Below are positions 33,118-41,901 of a DNA stretch of 64,000 nt, in pieces; position 1 is the stretch's first letter, and each line of letters starts with the position of its first letter. The notes below the pieces were generated by a model. That model saw only the letters and a list, made by a program, of their open reading frames with translations. It made no database searches and had not been told where the DNA came from. Source of the DNA: CAZGCA01 sp964524145 (GTDB lineage Bacteria > Hydrogenedentota > CAZGCA01); NCBI GenBank assembly GCA_964524145.1, contig CAZGCA010000013.1:21157-85156 (forward strand), read 5' to 3'. The position numbers were made by a program, and so were the translations under genes.

Positions 33118-35208
33118 ATGGGGGAAATCGGGATACGCAAGATACGCAAGCGCGACGGCACTGTTGTAGACTTCGACGGCGCAAAGATAGCTGAAGCGGT
33201 CCGACGGTGTTTTTCGGCGACAGGCAGCGGGTCGCCTGATCTGGCAGAGAAAATATGCCGCTCGGTCATCAGCACACTCGAGTCGCGTGACAGAGCTGCA
33301 ATACCCGACGTCGAGGACGTACAGAACCTCGTCGAAGAAGCGCTGATGGCCGAAGACCTGCCGGACGCGGCGCGCGCGTACATCCTTTATCGCCGGCAAC
33401 GGTCGCAACTGCGCGAGGCGAAAAAGGTCATAGGCGTTGAGGACGAGCTCAAACTGTCGGTCAGCGCTGTCACGGTGCTCCAGCGACGCTATCTGCTCAA
33501 GGACGAGACCGGGAACATTGCAGAAACGCCGAAGTCGATGTTTCGGCGCGTTGCAACGGCCGTGGCGAGAGCCGAGCTCGAGTTCGGTAGCCAATCGGAG
33601 GCCGATCAGGCGGAGGGTGAGTTCTTCGAGATGATGTCGCGGTTGGAATTCCTGCCTAACTCGCCGACCCTGATGAACGCCGGCACCGATATGGGTCAAC
33701 TCTCGGCTTGTTTCACGCTGCCGATCGGCGACTCTATCGAGAACATATTCGAGACGCTCAAACAAATGGCCCGTATCCACCAGTCGGGCGGTGGCACGGG
33801 ATTCTCGTTCAGCAGACTGAGACCGAAGAACGACGTCGTCAAATCCACCCAGGGCATCTCGTCGGGGCCCGTCTCGTTTATGAGCATCTACGACAAGGCG
33901 ACCGACATCGTGCGACAGGGCGGCCGTCGGCGTGGCGCAAACATGGGCATACTGCGGGTTGACCATCCCGATATCATCGAGTTTGTCAACGCGAAGCGCG
34001 ACGGGGTATCGTTCCGCAATTTCAACCTTTCGGTCTCTGCGACCGACGAGTTCATGGATTCGGTCAAGAACAGGGGGCACCTCGGGCTTGTCAACCCGCG
34101 GTCCGGCCGGGTCGCCGGTAAAGTCCGGGCACAAGAGATATTCGAATTGATTATTGCCAACGCCTGGGAGTTCGGCGATCCGGGTGTCATCTTTATTGAC
34201 GAGATCAACCGGCACCAGCCGACTCCAGCGTTGGGCGAGATCGAAAGCACTAATCCGTGCGGCGAAATGCCGCTTCTGCCCTACGAAAGCTGCAACCTGG
34301 GCTCCATAAATCTCGCCAGAATGGTCGCGGACGGACACCTGGACTGGGCGAAACTAGAGAGAACAGTCGCTGTGGCTGTCCGGTTTCTCGACGACGTGAT
34401 AGAGGTCAACAATTATCCGCTGCCCGAAGTCGAGCAACTGACGCGCGCCAACAGAAAGATCGGTCTCGGCGTCATGGGGTTTGCCGACCTTCTGATCGCG
34501 CTCGGCATCCCTTACAACTCTTCGAAGGCCCTGGAGACTGCTGAGAACGTGATGCGGTTCGTGGCCGAGAAATCGCGACAGGCCTCTGTCAAGCTTGCCG
34601 AGACACGCGGTTCGTTCCCGAACATCGACCGCAGCGTCTGGCCCAAACGAGGGTATCCGGTGCTGCGCAACGCGACGACCACCACCGTCGCGCCCACAGG
34701 CACAATCAGCATCATCGCCGGATGTTCGAGCGGTATCGAACCGCTGTTCGCGCTGTCGTTCCGTCGCAACATTATGGAAGGTACCGAGATGGTCGAGACT
34801 CACGAGCGGTTTGCAGAGATGCTCCGGGCCCGGGGTCTGCACAGCGACGATCTGATGGCCGAGATAGCACGTTGCGGGTCCATCGCCGGTATGAAAGCTA
34901 TCCCAGCGGAGATGCGGCGGCTGTTCGTCACAACGACGGAGGTTGCGCCGCGCGATCACGTGCGCATGCAGGCCAGCTTCCAGCAACACGTCGACAACGC
35001 TGTGTCAAAGACAGTAAACCTTCCCGCCGATTGTTCCATCAAGGACGTTGGGACCATTTACCGGCTTGCGTTCCGACTCAAGTGTAAGGGCATCACCGTT
35101 TACAGGGCGGGAAGCAAGACCGCCCAACCGATCTCGTGGGGGGAGACGACGCCCCGCCTCGGCCTCGAGGATACCGGCGCATGCTCCCCGGAAAGGTGTT
35201 TCTACTAG
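33118..35208 (+). CDS. nrdJ: Adenosylcobalamin-dependent (class II) ribonucleotide reductase
   Basis: A 696-residue enzyme making deoxyribonucleotides. It begins with an ATP-cone (IRKIRKRDGTVVDFDGAKIA). The ten-stranded barrel follows, with LPNSPTLMNAG, the disulfide Cys in QLSACFTLPI, GGGTGFSFSRLRP and the radical/catalytic segment ESTNPCGEMPLLPYESCNLGS split as NPCGE and SCNLGS. The C-terminal ACSPERCFY carries the shuttle cysteine pair (C-x4-C). No small subunit gene follows, consistent with the B12-dependent form. The start ATG 33118 has AAAGGA 10 nt upstream. Confidence 0.95.
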   Translation: MGEIGIRKIRKRDGTVVDFDGAKIAEAVRRCFSATGSGSPDLAEKICRSVISTLESRDRAAIPDVEDVQNLVEEALMAEDLPDAARAYILYRRQRSQLREAKKVIGVEDELKLSVSAVTVLQRRYLLKDETGNIAETPKSMFRRVATAVARAELEFGSQSEADQAEGEFFEMMSRLEFLPNSPTLMNAGTDMGQLSACFTLPIGDSIENIFETLKQMARIHQSGGGTGFSFSRLRPKNDVVKSTQGISSGPVSFMSIYDKATDIVRQGGRRRGANMGILRVDHPDIIEFVNAKRDGVSFRNFNLSVSATDEFMDSVKNRGHLGLVNPRSGRVAGKVRAQEIFELIIANAWEFGDPGVIFIDEINRHQPTPALGEIESTNPCGEMPLLPYESCNLGSINLARMVADGHLDWAKLERTVAVAVRFLDDVIEVNNYPLPEVEQLTRANRKIGLGVMGFADLLIALGIPYNSSKALETAENVMRFVAEKSRQASVKLAETRGSFPNIDRSVWPKRGYPVLRNATTTTVAPTGTISIIAGCSSGIEPLFALSFRRNIMEGTEMVETHERFAEMLRARGLHSDDLMAEIARCGSIAGMKAIPAEMRRLFVTTTEVAPRDHVRMQASFQQHVDNAVSKTVNLPADCSIKDVGTIYRLAFRLKCKGITVYRAGSKTAQPISWGETTPRLGLEDTGACSPERCFY

Positions 35209-35267
35209 TCCCCACGGCTCCCGCAAATACGGATGTCGCAAACACAGGATCTCTTCCCCAACAACTC

Positions 35268-35297
35268 TTGTGTCCACGGAACAGCGTGCGGTACAAT
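35268..35297 (+). promoter_or_regulatory. Probable promoter of the SLC12-like transporter gene
   Basis: TTGTGT at 35268-35273 and TACAAT at 35292-35297 are separated by 18 bp in the gap after nrdJ. The predicted start is about 100 nt upstream of the transporter ATG. Confidence 0.45.
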
Positions 35298-35405
35298 GGC
35301 TTGGTAAAGAGACCTTTTCTATTGGAGGACGACGGCTCGCGCAACCGCTGGAACGACGGTTTGCGGGTCGAAACGCGGTCAGAAACAGCCTAGCGAGAAC
35401 ACCGG

Positions 35406-37622
35406 ATGATACGCAGCTCATACGCGGAAACACCGTCGAAGGATACGGGACGAGGGTATCAGTTCGGGACGTTCAAGGGGGTGTTCACCCCGAGCATCCT
35501 GACGATCTTCGGTGTGGTGATGTACCTGCGGTTCGGGTGGGTGCTCGGAAACGTCGGTCTCACCAAGACGCTGCTGATCGTCACGATGGCAAGCTCGATC
35601 ACGTTCCTGACGGGGTTGTCGCTCTCCGCGCTGGCGACGAACATGAAGGTCGGGGCCGGTGGTGCGTACTACATTATTTCGCGGTCTCTGGGCCTGGAAC
35701 CAGGTGCAGCAGTGGGGTTGCCGCTCTTCTTTGCGCAGGCGCTGGGGATCAGCTTCTACGTGTCGGGATTCGCCGAATCAATTCATGAGACCTACCCGAT
35801 GTATGACGAGCAACTCGTCGCCATCGTGACCCTTTTCGTTCTCGCGGTGGTGGCATACATCTCGGCCGACCTCGCACTCAAGTCACAACTTCTGATCATG
35901 GCGGTGGTGTTCGCCTCGCTGGTTTCGTTTTTCGCAGGCAGTTCGGCGAGGGTCCCGGAACTGGCTGCCGGCGCAGCCAAACCCGCAACGGAGTCGTTTT
36001 GGTATGTATTCGCCGTATTCTTTCCTGCAGTGACGGGTATCGAAGCCGGTATTGCAATGTCCGGCGACCTGAAAAACCCGGCACGATCGCTGCCGTTAGG
36101 GACGATCAGCGCCGTGCTGACGGGCTATGTGGTCTACATGATAGTCCCGTTCTTTCTTTCGTTTGTCGTTGCCGATAGCGATGTCCTGCTCACGTATCCG
36201 CTTATCATGCACTATGTCGCCCGCTGGCCGAGCCTTATCCTTTACGGGGTGTGGGCGGCGTCGTTGTCCAGCGCTATGGGACTGATTCTCGGTGCCCCGC
36301 GGACCATGCAGGCCCTGGCCCGCGACCGGGTGTTGCCGAGCGTACTCGGCCGCGGTTTCGGCAAAGGAAAGGACCCGCGGATTGCCACGGTCGCGTCGTG
36401 TCTCGTCGCGCTGGGAGGTGTTTTGTTGGGCGGGCTCAATGTGATCGCTCCCGTGCTCTCGATGTTCTTCCTGACCTCCTACGGGCTGCTCAACGTGTCC
36501 GCGGGGATTGAGTCGCTGATCGGTACACCCTCCTGGCGTCCGAAATTCCGCGTTCACTGGGCAATCTCGTTGACGGGCGCGTTCTTCTGTTTCGCGGCGA
36601 TGTTCATGATCAACGCCGGAGCAACGTTCATTGCGATGTTTTGCGCCGTAGGTGTCTATTACATGATGAAACGGCGAAGCCTCACGGCGCGCTGGGGCGA
36701 CGTGCGTTACGGCATACTGATGCAGATGGTCAGATTCGCCACAACCAAGCTCGCCGACAAGAAACCCGACGAACGAACGTGGCAACCCAACATTCTCGTG
36801 CTCAGCGGGCCGCCGACGACCAGATGGCACCTGATCCAGATAGCCGATGCCATCGCACAGGGAAGAAGTCTCCTCACGGTGGCAACGGTCGTGCCTTCCT
36901 CGTCGATGTCCGCGGAACGGACCGAGAACATCACCGCGTCGATTCATCAGTACTTGAAGAAGAACGCAATTCCGGCCCTTGTGAAGGTGTACCCTGCGGA
37001 AGACCCGCTCACCGGAGCGAGCGACCTGGTCAAAGCGTACGGGTTGGGCCCTGTCGTACCAAACACCATACTTATCGGCCACACCGAACGGCCCGAGAAC
37101 TTTGCCCATTACGCGAGGCTGATCCAGCAGATTCATGACACCCGGCGAAACCTCGTTATTGTGCGGGAAAGTGACGAGTCGCCGGTCTTCGAGGAAGGTG
37201 CGCGAATCGACGTGTGGTGGCGAGGGAAACGACAGAACGTCGGTCTGATGCTTGCTCTGGCATTTCTGCTGAACCGCGACCCCGAATGGGCCGGGTCGAG
37301 GCTCGTGCTCAAGACGATCGTCTCGTCGGAAGAGGAACGCGACGAAACGATGAAACAGTCCGAATCGTTCATCCAGAACCAACGACTCAACGCCGAGACG
37401 GAGGTCATAGTCAGACGGTCCGGCGACGCGTTTGAGACGATTCGTGCGGCATCACAGGGAGCCGGCTTGGTGTTTCTCGGCATGCGCGCACCGGAACCGG
37501 ACGAATCAGCCGAAGAATACGGCCGGTACTGTCAGGAGCTGATGGGTCATACCGAGAACCTGCCTCCCACCGTCATGGTAATGGCAGCCGAAGACGTCGA
37601 ATTCGACCGCATCTTCGAGTAG
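35406..37622 (+). CDS. SLC12-like (cation-chloride cotransporter/APC) transporter with cytosolic C-terminal domain
   Basis: A 738-residue membrane protein. The first about 430 residues carry some 12 hydrophobic helices with the APC-fold start FGTFKGVFTPSILTIFGVVM and the family stretch GAGGAYYIISRSLGLEPG, as in eukaryotic Na-K-Cl and K-Cl cotransporters and their bacterial relatives. The last 300 residues are soluble and resemble the SLC12 C-terminal domain (USP-like alpha/beta folds, for example QPNILVLSGPPTTRWHLIQIADAIAQ). The ion substrate is unknown. It stands alone between nrdJ and the exported Gly/Met-rich protein. Confidence 0.85.
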   Translation: MIRSSYAETPSKDTGRGYQFGTFKGVFTPSILTIFGVVMYLRFGWVLGNVGLTKTLLIVTMASSITFLTGLSLSALATNMKVGAGGAYYIISRSLGLEPGAAVGLPLFFAQALGISFYVSGFAESIHETYPMYDEQLVAIVTLFVLAVVAYISADLALKSQLLIMAVVFASLVSFFAGSSARVPELAAGAAKPATESFWYVFAVFFPAVTGIEAGIAMSGDLKNPARSLPLGTISAVLTGYVVYMIVPFFLSFVVADSDVLLTYPLIMHYVARWPSLILYGVWAASLSSAMGLILGAPRTMQALARDRVLPSVLGRGFGKGKDPRIATVASCLVALGGVLLGGLNVIAPVLSMFFLTSYGLLNVSAGIESLIGTPSWRPKFRVHWAISLTGAFFCFAAMFMINAGATFIAMFCAVGVYYMMKRRSLTARWGDVRYGILMQMVRFATTKLADKKPDERTWQPNILVLSGPPTTRWHLIQIADAIAQGRSLLTVATVVPSSSMSAERTENITASIHQYLKKNAIPALVKVYPAEDPLTGASDLVKAYGLGPVVPNTILIGHTERPENFAHYARLIQQIHDTRRNLVIVRESDESPVFEEGARIDVWWRGKRQNVGLMLALAFLLNRDPEWAGSRLVLKTIVSSEEERDETMKQSESFIQNQRLNAETEVIVRRSGDAFETIRAASQGAGLVFLGMRAPEPDESAEEYGRYCQELMGHTENLPPTVMVMAAEDVEFDRIFE

Positions 37623-37659
37623 GTTTCGACCGCCAGCCGTCTCAAATCTCATCCTTCGC

Positions 37660-37689
37660 TTGCATTCAGAGTCCGGCAGAAGGTAGAAT
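37660..37689 (+). promoter_or_regulatory. Probable promoter of the Gly/Met-rich exported protein gene
   Basis: TTGCAT at 37660-37665 and TAGAAT at 37684-37689 are separated by 18 bp. The element lies about 50 nt upstream of the ATG at 37740, directly after the transporter gene. Confidence 0.5.
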
Positions 37690-37739
37690 ACAAGTGTAGG
37701 CGGTACGTGAGGGTTGTAATTCAGAGAGGGGTTCTTGCT

Positions 37740-38483
37740 ATGAACAAGGGAAGCTGTTTACTGGTAGCGTTGTTAGCGGTGTTGTTTGCTGCTATCCCCA
37801 TGATTGCGGCCGCCGATTCGGTCGTGCTCAAACGGGGCAAGACGCTCGACAATATCATTGTCGTGGACAGAAAAGACGACTCCGTCACCATCAAGGCGCT
37901 CTACGACAGGAAGGGGATCGCCTCAACGTATAGACGTACCATCTCCGGGGACAAGGTGGCGGCCGTGCACGTCTCGCCCGATAGCGAGCGGGCCGAGATT
38001 CGTGCAGGCTGGAAACGTCGGATTGCCGAGGCCGATGCGAGCAGGGCCGAGACGCAACGCGCCGTTGCGAGTGCGAGACCTGCCCCGCAGCCGGCGACAC
38101 AGCGTGTTCGCGCCAAAGCAGTACGGCCGCGATATCCCCTCGTCGGTAAAGCTCCCGCCCAGTTCTCTGCTGGCGGGATGGCTGCTACCGGTGGGATGAT
38201 GTCCGGCGGTTTCAGAGGTTCCGCGTACGGGACGGCATCCGGCGGAGCGCGAGGCGGTTTTGGCGGCGGTGCAGGCGGCATGGGTGGCATGGGCGGTGGC
38301 ATGGGCGGCATGGGCGGCGGCATGCGTGGCGGTATGGGCGGCGGCGGTTTCGGCGGCGCAGTCGTATTCCAGAACATATCTCAGTTGTTCGGCACCATCA
38401 ACCACGCCCTCGTTGGCGAGCCCGAACCGGTCATCTACATCAACACGCAGCCACAAGGTTCGGTCTACGGCGGACGGCGCTAA
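37740..38483 (+). CDS. Exported protein with Gly/Met-rich repeat region, unknown function
   Basis: A 247-residue protein with a clear signal peptide (MNKGSCLLVALLAVLFAAIP then AAAADS-type cleavage). The first domain of about 70 residues looks like a small beta-rich module (VVLKRGKTLDNIIVVDRKDD). A basic, Ala/Arg-rich linker follows, then residues of about 175-215 made of GGM/GGF repeats (GGMGGMGGGMGGMGGG and relatives). The last 35 residues return to normal composition. I recognise no family for the whole protein. The start is ATG 37740 with GAGAGGGG upstream. It may be a surface or matrix protein; the Met-rich loop could bind metal, but this is speculation. Confidence 0.8.
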   Translation: MNKGSCLLVALLAVLFAAIPMIAAADSVVLKRGKTLDNIIVVDRKDDSVTIKALYDRKGIASTYRRTISGDKVAAVHVSPDSERAEIRAGWKRRIAEADASRAETQRAVASARPAPQPATQRVRAKAVRPRYPLVGKAPAQFSAGGMAATGGMMSGGFRGSAYGTASGGARGGFGGGAGGMGGMGGGMGGMGGGMRGGMGGGGFGGAVVFQNISQLFGTINHALVGEPEPVIYINTQPQGSVYGGRR

Positions 38484-38595
38484 ACCGAGTTCGCCCTACT
38501 TCACCTCGACACCGGACCAGCGCACGGTTGCGTCTTTCAGGGTGCCCTCTCCCTACAGGACCATCTCCGGAACGTCTCGTGCTCCGGGCTGGCCG

Positions 38596-38624
38596 TTGAC
38601 AGCGGTCTTTCCATACGGTACTAT
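38596..38624 (+). promoter_or_regulatory. Probable sigma-70 promoter of aroA
   Basis: A consensus TTGACA at 38596-38601 and TACTAT at 38619-38624 are spaced 17 bp apart. Transcription would start near 38631, about 60 nt before the aroA ATG. Confidence 0.6.
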
Positions 38625-38689
38625 TTCAGTTCGCACAGTTGCGTTGGCACCCTGTAGCGGCAATCTCATCCACTCGAGTGGGAGGGAAC

Positions 38690-39955
38690 ATGAGTCTCAT
38701 TGTAAGAAGGTCAGAGTTGCATGGCACCGTACGAGTGCCGGCATCGAAATCGCACACGATACGTGCGGTTTTCATCGCGTCGCTTGCTGAAGGCGAGTCG
38801 GATATCCTTCAGCCGCTGGACTCTCTCGACACGATGGCCGCGGTCAATGCCTGCAGGGGGTTCGGCGCAGAGATAACGCTGGGCGAGAAATGGACGGTGC
38901 GCGGGACGGCGGGGGCCCTGCGTGTGCCCGATGACGTGATCGACGTCGCCAACTCCGGCACGTCGTTGTACATCACCATGAGCACTGCAGCGCTCTGCGG
39001 CGGGTACAGCGTCCTGACGGGCGACGACCAGATCCGGAAACGGCCCGCCCAACCGCTGATCGAGTCACTGAACGATCTCGGCGCGGAAGTCGTCTCGACA
39101 CGCGCTAATGGCATGCCCCCACTTGTGGTGAAAGGGCTGCTTCGCGGTGGAACGACAAGCATCCGCTGCCCAACGTCGCAGTACCTGACAAGTCTGTTGA
39201 TCAACGCGCCGCTGGCGGAGTCCTCGACGAAGATAGACGTTCTCGAACTCAACGAACACCCGTACGTCGAGATGACCCTCGGCTGGCTGGACAGCCAGGG
39301 CATCGCGTACTCGCGTGCCGGTTTCGAGAGGTTCGAGATCGAAGGCGGCCAATCATACAGCGCTTTCACGCGCGAGATGCCCGCCGATTTCTCGTCGGCC
39401 ACGTTCTTTCTTGTCGCCGCAGCAATAACGGGCAGCGACCTGACGCTCGAAGGGCTCGACATGACCGACGCGCAGGGCGACAAGGCGGTCGTCGGCATGC
39501 TCGACGAGATGGGCGCACGAGTGACAGTGACCGAGAACGCTGTACGGATCGAGGGCAAACCATTGCAGGGAGCCGAGTTCGACCTGAACGCCACGCCCGA
39601 CGCGCTGCCGGCAATGGCTGTTGCGGGATGTTTTGCTGAAGGCGTCACGAAGCTCGCGAACGTACCGCAGGCCCGGCTGAAAGAGACGGACCGTATAGCC
39701 GTGATGCGTGAGGAGCTGACCAGGATGGGCGGCCGGATCGAGGAGTTGCCCGACGGGCTGGTGGTGACCGGCGGCGGGTTGACCGGAGCAAACGTCCGCG
39801 GGCACGACGACCACCGCGTCGTTATGGCGCTGGCGGTTGCGGGCCTCGCAGCAGGCGGGACCACCGAGATAGACTCGGCGGAGTCGACGCGGGTCACGTT
39901 CCCGAACTTCGTCGAGCTAATGAGAGAGGTCGGCTCACAGATCGAGGAAGTCTGA
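38690..39955 (+). CDS. aroA: 3-phosphoshikimate 1-carboxyvinyltransferase (EPSP synthase)
   Basis: The sixth step of the shikimate pathway. Signatures include VPASKSHTIRAVFIASLA (phosphate/PEP-binding lysine and arginine), NSGTSLYIT, RKRPAQPLI, CPTSQYLTSLLINAPLA, and the C-terminal RLKETDRIAVMREELTRMGG with GHDDHRVVMALA. The protein is 421 aa, a normal length. GGGAGGGAAC directly precedes ATG 38690; the earlier in-frame start adds 17 unconserved residues. It is monocistronic as far as can be seen; the next gene starts 34 nt later. Confidence 0.95.
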   Translation: MSLIVRRSELHGTVRVPASKSHTIRAVFIASLAEGESDILQPLDSLDTMAAVNACRGFGAEITLGEKWTVRGTAGALRVPDDVIDVANSGTSLYITMSTAALCGGYSVLTGDDQIRKRPAQPLIESLNDLGAEVVSTRANGMPPLVVKGLLRGGTTSIRCPTSQYLTSLLINAPLAESSTKIDVLELNEHPYVEMTLGWLDSQGIAYSRAGFERFEIEGGQSYSAFTREMPADFSSATFFLVAAAITGSDLTLEGLDMTDAQGDKAVVGMLDEMGARVTVTENAVRIEGKPLQGAEFDLNATPDALPAMAVAGCFAEGVTKLANVPQARLKETDRIAVMREELTRMGGRIEELPDGLVVTGGGLTGANVRGHDDHRVVMALAVAGLAAGGTTEIDSAESTRVTFPNFVELMREVGSQIEEV

Positions 39956-39989
39956 GGCCGGAAAAAACGAAATTTCCGAGAAATTGACC

Positions 39990-41390
39990 ATGCCACAAGT
40001 ATTTGTCCCTCGTGTCGTTGTCCTGCTCACCGTCTTTCTGTGTACTTTCGTCTCTCGGTGCAGCGCGCAGGAGTATGCCCCCTTCAAGAAAGACGACGGG
40101 TATCGGGGCATCTGGTACTCCAACCAGCCGACGAACGACGAGTACGTGTACAAGTACAGCGGCGGGCTTGGTACCTATTGCGCCAAGCACATCCCGTTCG
40201 CCGTATACGCGCCGGAGGCGGACAAGACGTTCTTTGTCTACGGCGGCACGAAACACGACGCCCGGGCCCTGCTCGAAATGGTCTCCTACTACGACCACAA
40301 AACGGGCGCCGTGCCGCGACCGACCATCGTTATGGACAAAGGAACATCCGACGCACACGACAACCCCGTCATCTCTATCGATGACCAGGGATACGTCTGG
40401 GTGTTTGCAAGTTCACACGGCACAGCGCGCCCGTCATACATATACAAGAGCAGCCACCCATACAACATCGACAGTTTCGCGCTGGTTCGCGAGACGAACT
40501 TCTCATATCCGCAGCCGTGGCACGTTTCAGGGAAAGGGTTTCTCTTCCTGCACACCCGATACAAAGGCGGCCGCGGACTGTACTGGATGACGAGCCGGGA
40601 CGGCGTGACCTGGAACGAAGGGTCGTGTCTCGCCCATATCGAGCAGGGGCATTACCAGGTAAGCTGGCCGCACGGTACGAAGGTCGGGACTGCGTTCAAC
40701 TACCATCCGAAGGATCTCGGGCTCAACTATCGCACCAACCTGTACTACGTGGAAACGGACGACATGGGAACGACGTGGCGAACCGTACGCGGCGATCCGG
40801 TCCAAACGCCCATCCGCTCGGTGGGAAGTCCCGCTCTTGTCCACGACTATGTTGCCGACAAGCTGCTGGTGTATATGAAAGACCTCAACTTCGATACCGA
40901 AGGCCGGCCCGCCATCCTACACGTGACAGCCAAAGGGTATGAGCCCGGCCCGGAAAACGGTCCGCGCGAGTGGCGGGTCGCCCATTGGACGGGCGAAACG
41001 TGGGCGATCAACACCGTGACAACCTCGGACAACAACTACGATACAGGCTGCCTGCATATCGAACCCGGCGGAACGTGGCGCGTGATCGGCCCGACCGAAA
41101 CCGGGCCGCAACCGTTCAACCCCGGCGGCGAGGTTGCCGTCTGGACAAGCGCCGACGAAGGGAAAACGTGGACAAAGCAGCGCCAGCTCACAGCAAACAG
41201 CCCCTACAACCACACGTACGTGCGGAGGCCGTTGAACGCCCATCCCGACTTCTACGGTTTCTGGGCCGACGGGCACGGCCGCCGGCCGTCCGAGTCGCGC
41301 CTGTACTTCTGCGACAGGACGGGCGAACGAGTATATCGTCTTCCGTACCGCATGCACAACGACCTCGCGAACCCCGAATCCGTCAACTAA
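39990..41390 (+). CDS. Exported BNR-4 family protein (propeller; putative glycan-active)
   Basis: A 466-residue protein with a signal peptide (VVVLLTVFLCTFVSRCSAQE). The body matches BNR-4 type propeller proteins: DDGYRGIWYSNQPTNDEYVY at the start of the mature chain, DAHDNPVISIDDQGYVWVFAS, YWMTSRDGVTWNEGS, YVETDDMGTTWRTV and WTSADEGKTW. Members act on or bind polysaccharides, and some are lyases. It is separated from aroA by 34 nt but is unlikely to be functionally linked. ATG 39990 is preferred over TTG 39984. Confidence 0.8.
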   Translation: MPQVFVPRVVVLLTVFLCTFVSRCSAQEYAPFKKDDGYRGIWYSNQPTNDEYVYKYSGGLGTYCAKHIPFAVYAPEADKTFFVYGGTKHDARALLEMVSYYDHKTGAVPRPTIVMDKGTSDAHDNPVISIDDQGYVWVFASSHGTARPSYIYKSSHPYNIDSFALVRETNFSYPQPWHVSGKGFLFLHTRYKGGRGLYWMTSRDGVTWNEGSCLAHIEQGHYQVSWPHGTKVGTAFNYHPKDLGLNYRTNLYYVETDDMGTTWRTVRGDPVQTPIRSVGSPALVHDYVADKLLVYMKDLNFDTEGRPAILHVTAKGYEPGPENGPREWRVAHWTGETWAINTVTTSDNNYDTGCLHIEPGGTWRVIGPTETGPQPFNPGGEVAVWTSADEGKTWTKQRQLTANSPYNHTYVRRPLNAHPDFYGFWADGHGRRPSESRLYFCDRTGERVYRLPYRMHNDLANPESVN

Positions 41391-41600
41391 CAGAAACGCT
41401 CGTGCGCGTTCCCTCCTTGGGCATATGCGGTATCTGAGTGCGGCGGTTCCCCGGCTTTGCCGATGAACGTCACGCCGCCAAGGTCCTCGGCCTCTACCTG
41501 CTGGGCAGACAGGACTTTTTGCTCGCTGCCAAGGAGACCCCCTATGCGCTTCAACTTAATTTCAACACGATCTCTTGACAGAGCCGCGCACTACAACGAC
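41391..41600. other. Non-coding stretch after the BNR-4 gene, nothing recognised
   Basis: Part of a gap of about 510 nt between the BNR-4 gene and the membrane acyltransferase-like gene. I see no convincing gene, repeat or terminator in this first part. A frame at 41456-41575 gives a protein-like run (VLGLYLLGRQDFLLAAKE) but has no start with a ribosome site and no recognised family. The rest of the gap holds a promoter, a terminator and a possible 42-codon ORF, listed separately. Confidence 0.5.
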
Positions 41601-41629
41601 TTGACATTAGGGCCGCTCATGGATATACT
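41601..41629 (+). promoter_or_regulatory. Near-consensus sigma-70 promoter
   Basis: TTGACA at 41601-41606 and TATACT at 41624-41629 are spaced by exactly 17 bp. This is one of the closest matches to consensus in the window. The predicted start is near 41636. It is followed within about 30 nt by an intrinsic terminator hairpin, so the default product would be a transcript of about 50 nt unless read through. Confidence 0.65.
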
Positions 41630-41662
41630 TGCGAATTACTTCATGTTATTAAGGACATCAGC

Positions 41663-41688
41663 AAGCCTTCAGTGTGAGGCTTTTTTTT
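41663..41688 (+). terminator. Intrinsic terminator (attenuator-like)
   Basis: A 6-bp stem AAGCCT (41663-41668) pairs with AGGCTT (41677-41682) across an 8-nt loop, followed by an uninterrupted run of T to 41688. It is the clearest Rho-independent terminator seen in the window. Its position just after a consensus promoter suggests attenuation of the downstream gene, or a tiny RNA. Confidence 0.7.
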
Positions 41689-41716
41689 GGGAGGAAGTGA
41701 ATACGGCGTCCGCGCC

Positions 41717-41845
41717 ATGGCGATCAACATGATCGTTTACCAACAGATTCGCAACGACGCTGTAAAGGAAGATGCCGCTCTGATGCATGTCGTGGTGCAC
41801 GAGACCGTAAGAACGCTCCGCATCATCCAGGCCGATCGAGCGTAA
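41717..41845 (+). CDS. Possible 42-residue small ORF, uncertain
   Basis: ATG 41717 opens a 42-codon frame (MAINMIVYQQIRNDAVKEDA, ending with IIQADRA) that stops at TAA 41843-41845. It sits between the terminator and the next gene. A GGGAGGAAG lies more than 20 nt upstream, too far for a normal ribosome site. No family is recognised, and the opposite strand is also open here. It may be a fragment or spurious. Confidence 0.2.
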   Translation: MAINMIVYQQIRNDAVKEDAALMHVVVHETVRTLRIIQADRA

Positions 41846-41901
41846 TAGCGCCATTCGATGCAACTGATGATATCCCACTACCATTTGGAGAGATGCGGCC
41901 C

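Noticed and set aside
33112..34338. Minus-strand 408-codon open frame opposite nrdJ
   Set aside because: Antisense shadow of the conserved ribonucleotide reductase, arising from high GC and codon bias.
36096..37382. Minus-strand 428-codon open frame opposite the SLC12-like transporter
   Set aside because: Antisense shadow with no homology; the sense frame shows the expected membrane helices.
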